Shown here one piece after another: positions 6,145 to 7,022 of a stretch of 7,022 nucleotides of DNA. Numbering within the stretch: position 1 is the first letter of the stretch; each line of letters opens with the position of its first letter. The DNA comes from a bacterium (GTDB lineage Bacteria > SZUA-79 > Acidulodesulfobacterales > Acidulodesulfobacteraceae). A model generated the notes under the pieces. It was not told the DNA's origin, searched no databases, and saw nothing but the letters and a program-made list of their open reading frames with translations. The stretch covers positions 1 through 7,022 of the forward strand of contig JAJZYC010000081.1 of the NCBI GenBank assembly GCA_021806125.1, written 5' to 3'. A program made the translations under genes and the position numbers.

Positions 6145-6492
6145 ATGTCTGGAAACAATATGAATTCTTGCGGATGCGGTTCCGGAAGTGCCAAAAAAAC
6201 GACCCCGAAAGAGGCGGTCGTCGATATAAAAAATCTGGAAAACGGGGTGCTCGTCGAATTGAATTCCGCGGAAGTTAAAAAAAGCGATATGGAAAAAAGC
6301 ATCGAAAATTGCAATACCGGAAAATGCGACTGCCTTAACGATTCGCAGAAAGCCAGAATAAAATCAATTTCTTTGAAAGAAGGAGATTTCGGAAGCCTTT
6401 CCGTCGAAATAGAAGGCGATATCGACAAAGAAGAAATAAAACAGGCCATGGAAAAAGCGGCAAAAAACCAGAAAAAAGGTTCCTGCTGTTGA
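6145..6492 (+). CDS. Small cysteine-rich protein, possible metal(loid)-binding, 115 aa
   Basis: I do not recognise a named family. The start is firm: AAGGAG (6133-6138) precedes ATG 6145 by six bases. The protein is charged and soluble with no signal peptide or membrane helix. Seven cysteines fall into three groups: CGCGSG at residues 9-14 (C9, C11), CNTGKCDC at 56-63 (C56, C61, C63) and a terminal GSCC (C114, C115). Between them lies a compact alpha/beta-looking stretch (25-50 and 70-107), with SISLKEGDFGSLSVEIEGDI and a charged helix EEIKQAMEKAAK. C-terminal CC and CxC pairs are typical of soft-metal or arsenite ligands in unrelated proteins such as ArsD. It is the first gene of the unit with arsR, behind the palindromic promoter, so expression is probably metal(loid)-induced. 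Function as chaperone, buffer or reductase partner is inference. Confidence 0.82.
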   Translation: MSGNNMNSCGCGSGSAKKTTPKEAVVDIKNLENGVLVELNSAEVKKSDMEKSIENCNTGKCDCLNDSQKARIKSISLKEGDFGSLSVEIEGDIDKEEIKQAMEKAAKNQKKGSCC

Positions 6493-6522
6493 TAATCAGG
6501 GCGAAATAAACCGCTAAATTAA

Positions 6523-6568
6523 CGCCGTAATTATTAATATGTATAATTTATATTTTAAGTTTACGGCG
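6523..6568 (+). promoter_or_regulatory. Inverted repeat before arsR, candidate leader hairpin or operator
   Basis: CGCCGTAA (6523-6530) and TTACGGCG (6561-6568) are perfect 8-bp complements around a 30-base AT-rich loop. An inner AATAT/ATATT pair (6536-6540, 6550-6554) could extend it. It lies in the gap between the cysteine-rich gene and the arsR start at 6590 and ends about a dozen bases before arsR's ribosome site. It could adjust arsR translation, protect the upstream mRNA or bind a regulator. No U-run follows, so it is not a standard terminator. Confidence 0.4.
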
Positions 6569-6589
6569 CGTTATTTAAAAAGGAAAGCT

Positions 6590-6928
6590 ATGAAAGGACA
6601 GTTAAATAGTTTAAAAAGCGCCGGCGAATTTACGGCCGGCGGTATGTCAATCGATAAATTAAGGGATATTTTTTACGCTTTATCGGATAAGGTAAGGCTT
6701 GAAATTATCAGGCTTTTAATCGATAACGGAGAAATGTGCGTCTGTAAATTTCAGGAAATTTTTAAAATATCACAGCCCAACCTTTCTTTTCATCTCGGCA
6801 TATTGAGAAAGGCGGGCCTCGTCAAAACCAGAAGAAAAGGCACGTGGATGAATTACAGCCTTAACGGCGAAAACCCCGCGTTAAAAGATTTAGTTCCGCT
6901 TATTAAGAATGCATCTGACGTCGAATAA
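6590..6928 (+). CDS. arsR: ArsR/SmtB-family metalloid-responsive repressor
   Basis: A 112-aa winged-helix DNA-binding regulator that leaves its operator when it binds its metal(loid). The family core is clear: FYALSDKVRLEIIRLL (28-43), the metal motif GEMCVCKF (C50 and C52) at the start of the DNA-binding unit, recognition helix SQPNLSFHLGILRKAGLV and wing RRKGTWMNYSL. The CVC pair corresponds to the As(III)/Sb(III)-binding ELCVCDL motif of E. coli-type ArsR. The third cysteine used there (CVCDLC) is replaced by Gln, so two ligands are present. I chose ATG 6590 because AAGGA lies five bases upstream. ATG 6539 in the same frame has no ribosome site and sits in a hairpin. ATG 6644 (MSIDKL) would give the most family-like N-terminus but has a poor site. 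Autoregulation through 6050-6071 is inferred. Confidence 0.88.
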   Translation: MKGQLNSLKSAGEFTAGGMSIDKLRDIFYALSDKVRLEIIRLLIDNGEMCVCKFQEIFKISQPNLSFHLGILRKAGLVKTRRKGTWMNYSLNGENPALKDLVPLIKNASDVE

Positions 6929-6956
6929 GCTGCATAATTTACTTAAGGCGATAAAA

Positions 6957-7022
6957 ATGAAAAAATATATAATTGCACCCATTTTTTTATTTATTATTTT
7001 CAATTTAATAAATTTTATATTG
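6957..7022 (+). CDS. N-terminus of a membrane or exported protein (runs off the edge)
   Basis: The frame opens at ATG 6957 and has no stop before the window ends, giving 22 codons. AAGG (6945-6948) precedes it by eight bases. The residues are MKKYIIAPIFLFIIFNLINF and on, a short basic start followed by an unbroken hydrophobic stretch. That is a signal peptide or a first membrane helix. It begins 28 bases after the arsR stop with no terminator between, so it is probably part of the same ArsR-controlled unit, for instance a permease or an exported thiol protein. The identity cannot be told from what is visible. Confidence 0.6.
   Translation, partial: MKKYIIAPIFLFIIFNLINFIL

Noticed and set aside
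6123..6449. Minus-strand open frame of 108 codons opposite the cysteine-rich gene
   Set aside because: The plus-strand gene has a strong ribosome site and promoter. The opposite frame is Ser/Phe-rich, as expected from the complement of Lys/Glu-rich coding sequence.
1..7022. CRISPR array, tRNA/rRNA genes, insertion-sequence ends or integrase
   Set aside because: I saw no regularly spaced repeats, no tRNA-like cloverleaf, no transposase motif and no terminal inverted repeats.

Overview
The window (7022 bases, AT-rich, roughly 40% GC by eye) comes from a Gram-negative bacterium. The main evidence is an export operon with an ATP-driven inner-membrane pump, a periplasmic adaptor and a lipid-anchored outer-membrane channel. 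Most genes have clear Shine-Dalgarno sites and sigma70-like promoters. I cannot name the taxon from the sequence. Low GC combined with metal/metalloid and sulfur-type genes would suit an AT-rich lineage from a metal-rich habitat, but that is inference only.

Layout. (1) 2-148: the end of a type I restriction subunit (HsdR) reading frame that enters from the left and stops where related proteins normally continue for about another hundred residues. (2) 195-614, minus strand: a 139-aa conserved-looking protein of unknown function with its own promoter. (3) 615-757: a divergent promoter region with recognisable -35/-10 pairs on both strands and repeated TATTCAATATAT elements. (4) 758-6025, plus strand: a tightly packed operon of five genes, namely a DevC/MacB-like ABC permease, its ATPase, an HlyD-type membrane fusion protein, a NodT/TolC-type outer-membrane lipoprotein and a TauE/SafE-type carrier. 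The first four are joined with no gap or by 4-11 bp overlaps. The fifth follows after 12 bases. (5) 6026-6144: a near-consensus sigma70 promoter whose 17-bp spacer lies within a perfect 22-bp palindrome, followed by a second inverted repeat in the leader. (6) 6145-7022, plus strand: a 115-aa protein with seven cysteines (CxC near the start, CxxxxCxC in the middle, CC at the very end), an ArsR/SmtB repressor with a CVC metalloid-binding motif, and the first 22 codons of a membrane or secreted protein that runs off the right edge.

How it may work together. The ABC permease, ATPase, adaptor and outer-membrane channel form a complete tripartite exporter spanning both membranes, in the DevBCA-TolC / MacAB-TolC style. 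The substrate cannot be read from the sequence. The TSUP carrier at the end of the operon suggests that a small anion or sulfur compound is moved as well. Next to it is a separate ArsR-controlled unit whose first product looks like a thiol-rich metal(loid)-binding protein of a kind I do not recognise. ATTGAA/TTCAAT half-sites occur in both promoter regions, so one ArsR-type regulator might control both units. That link is a hypothesis.
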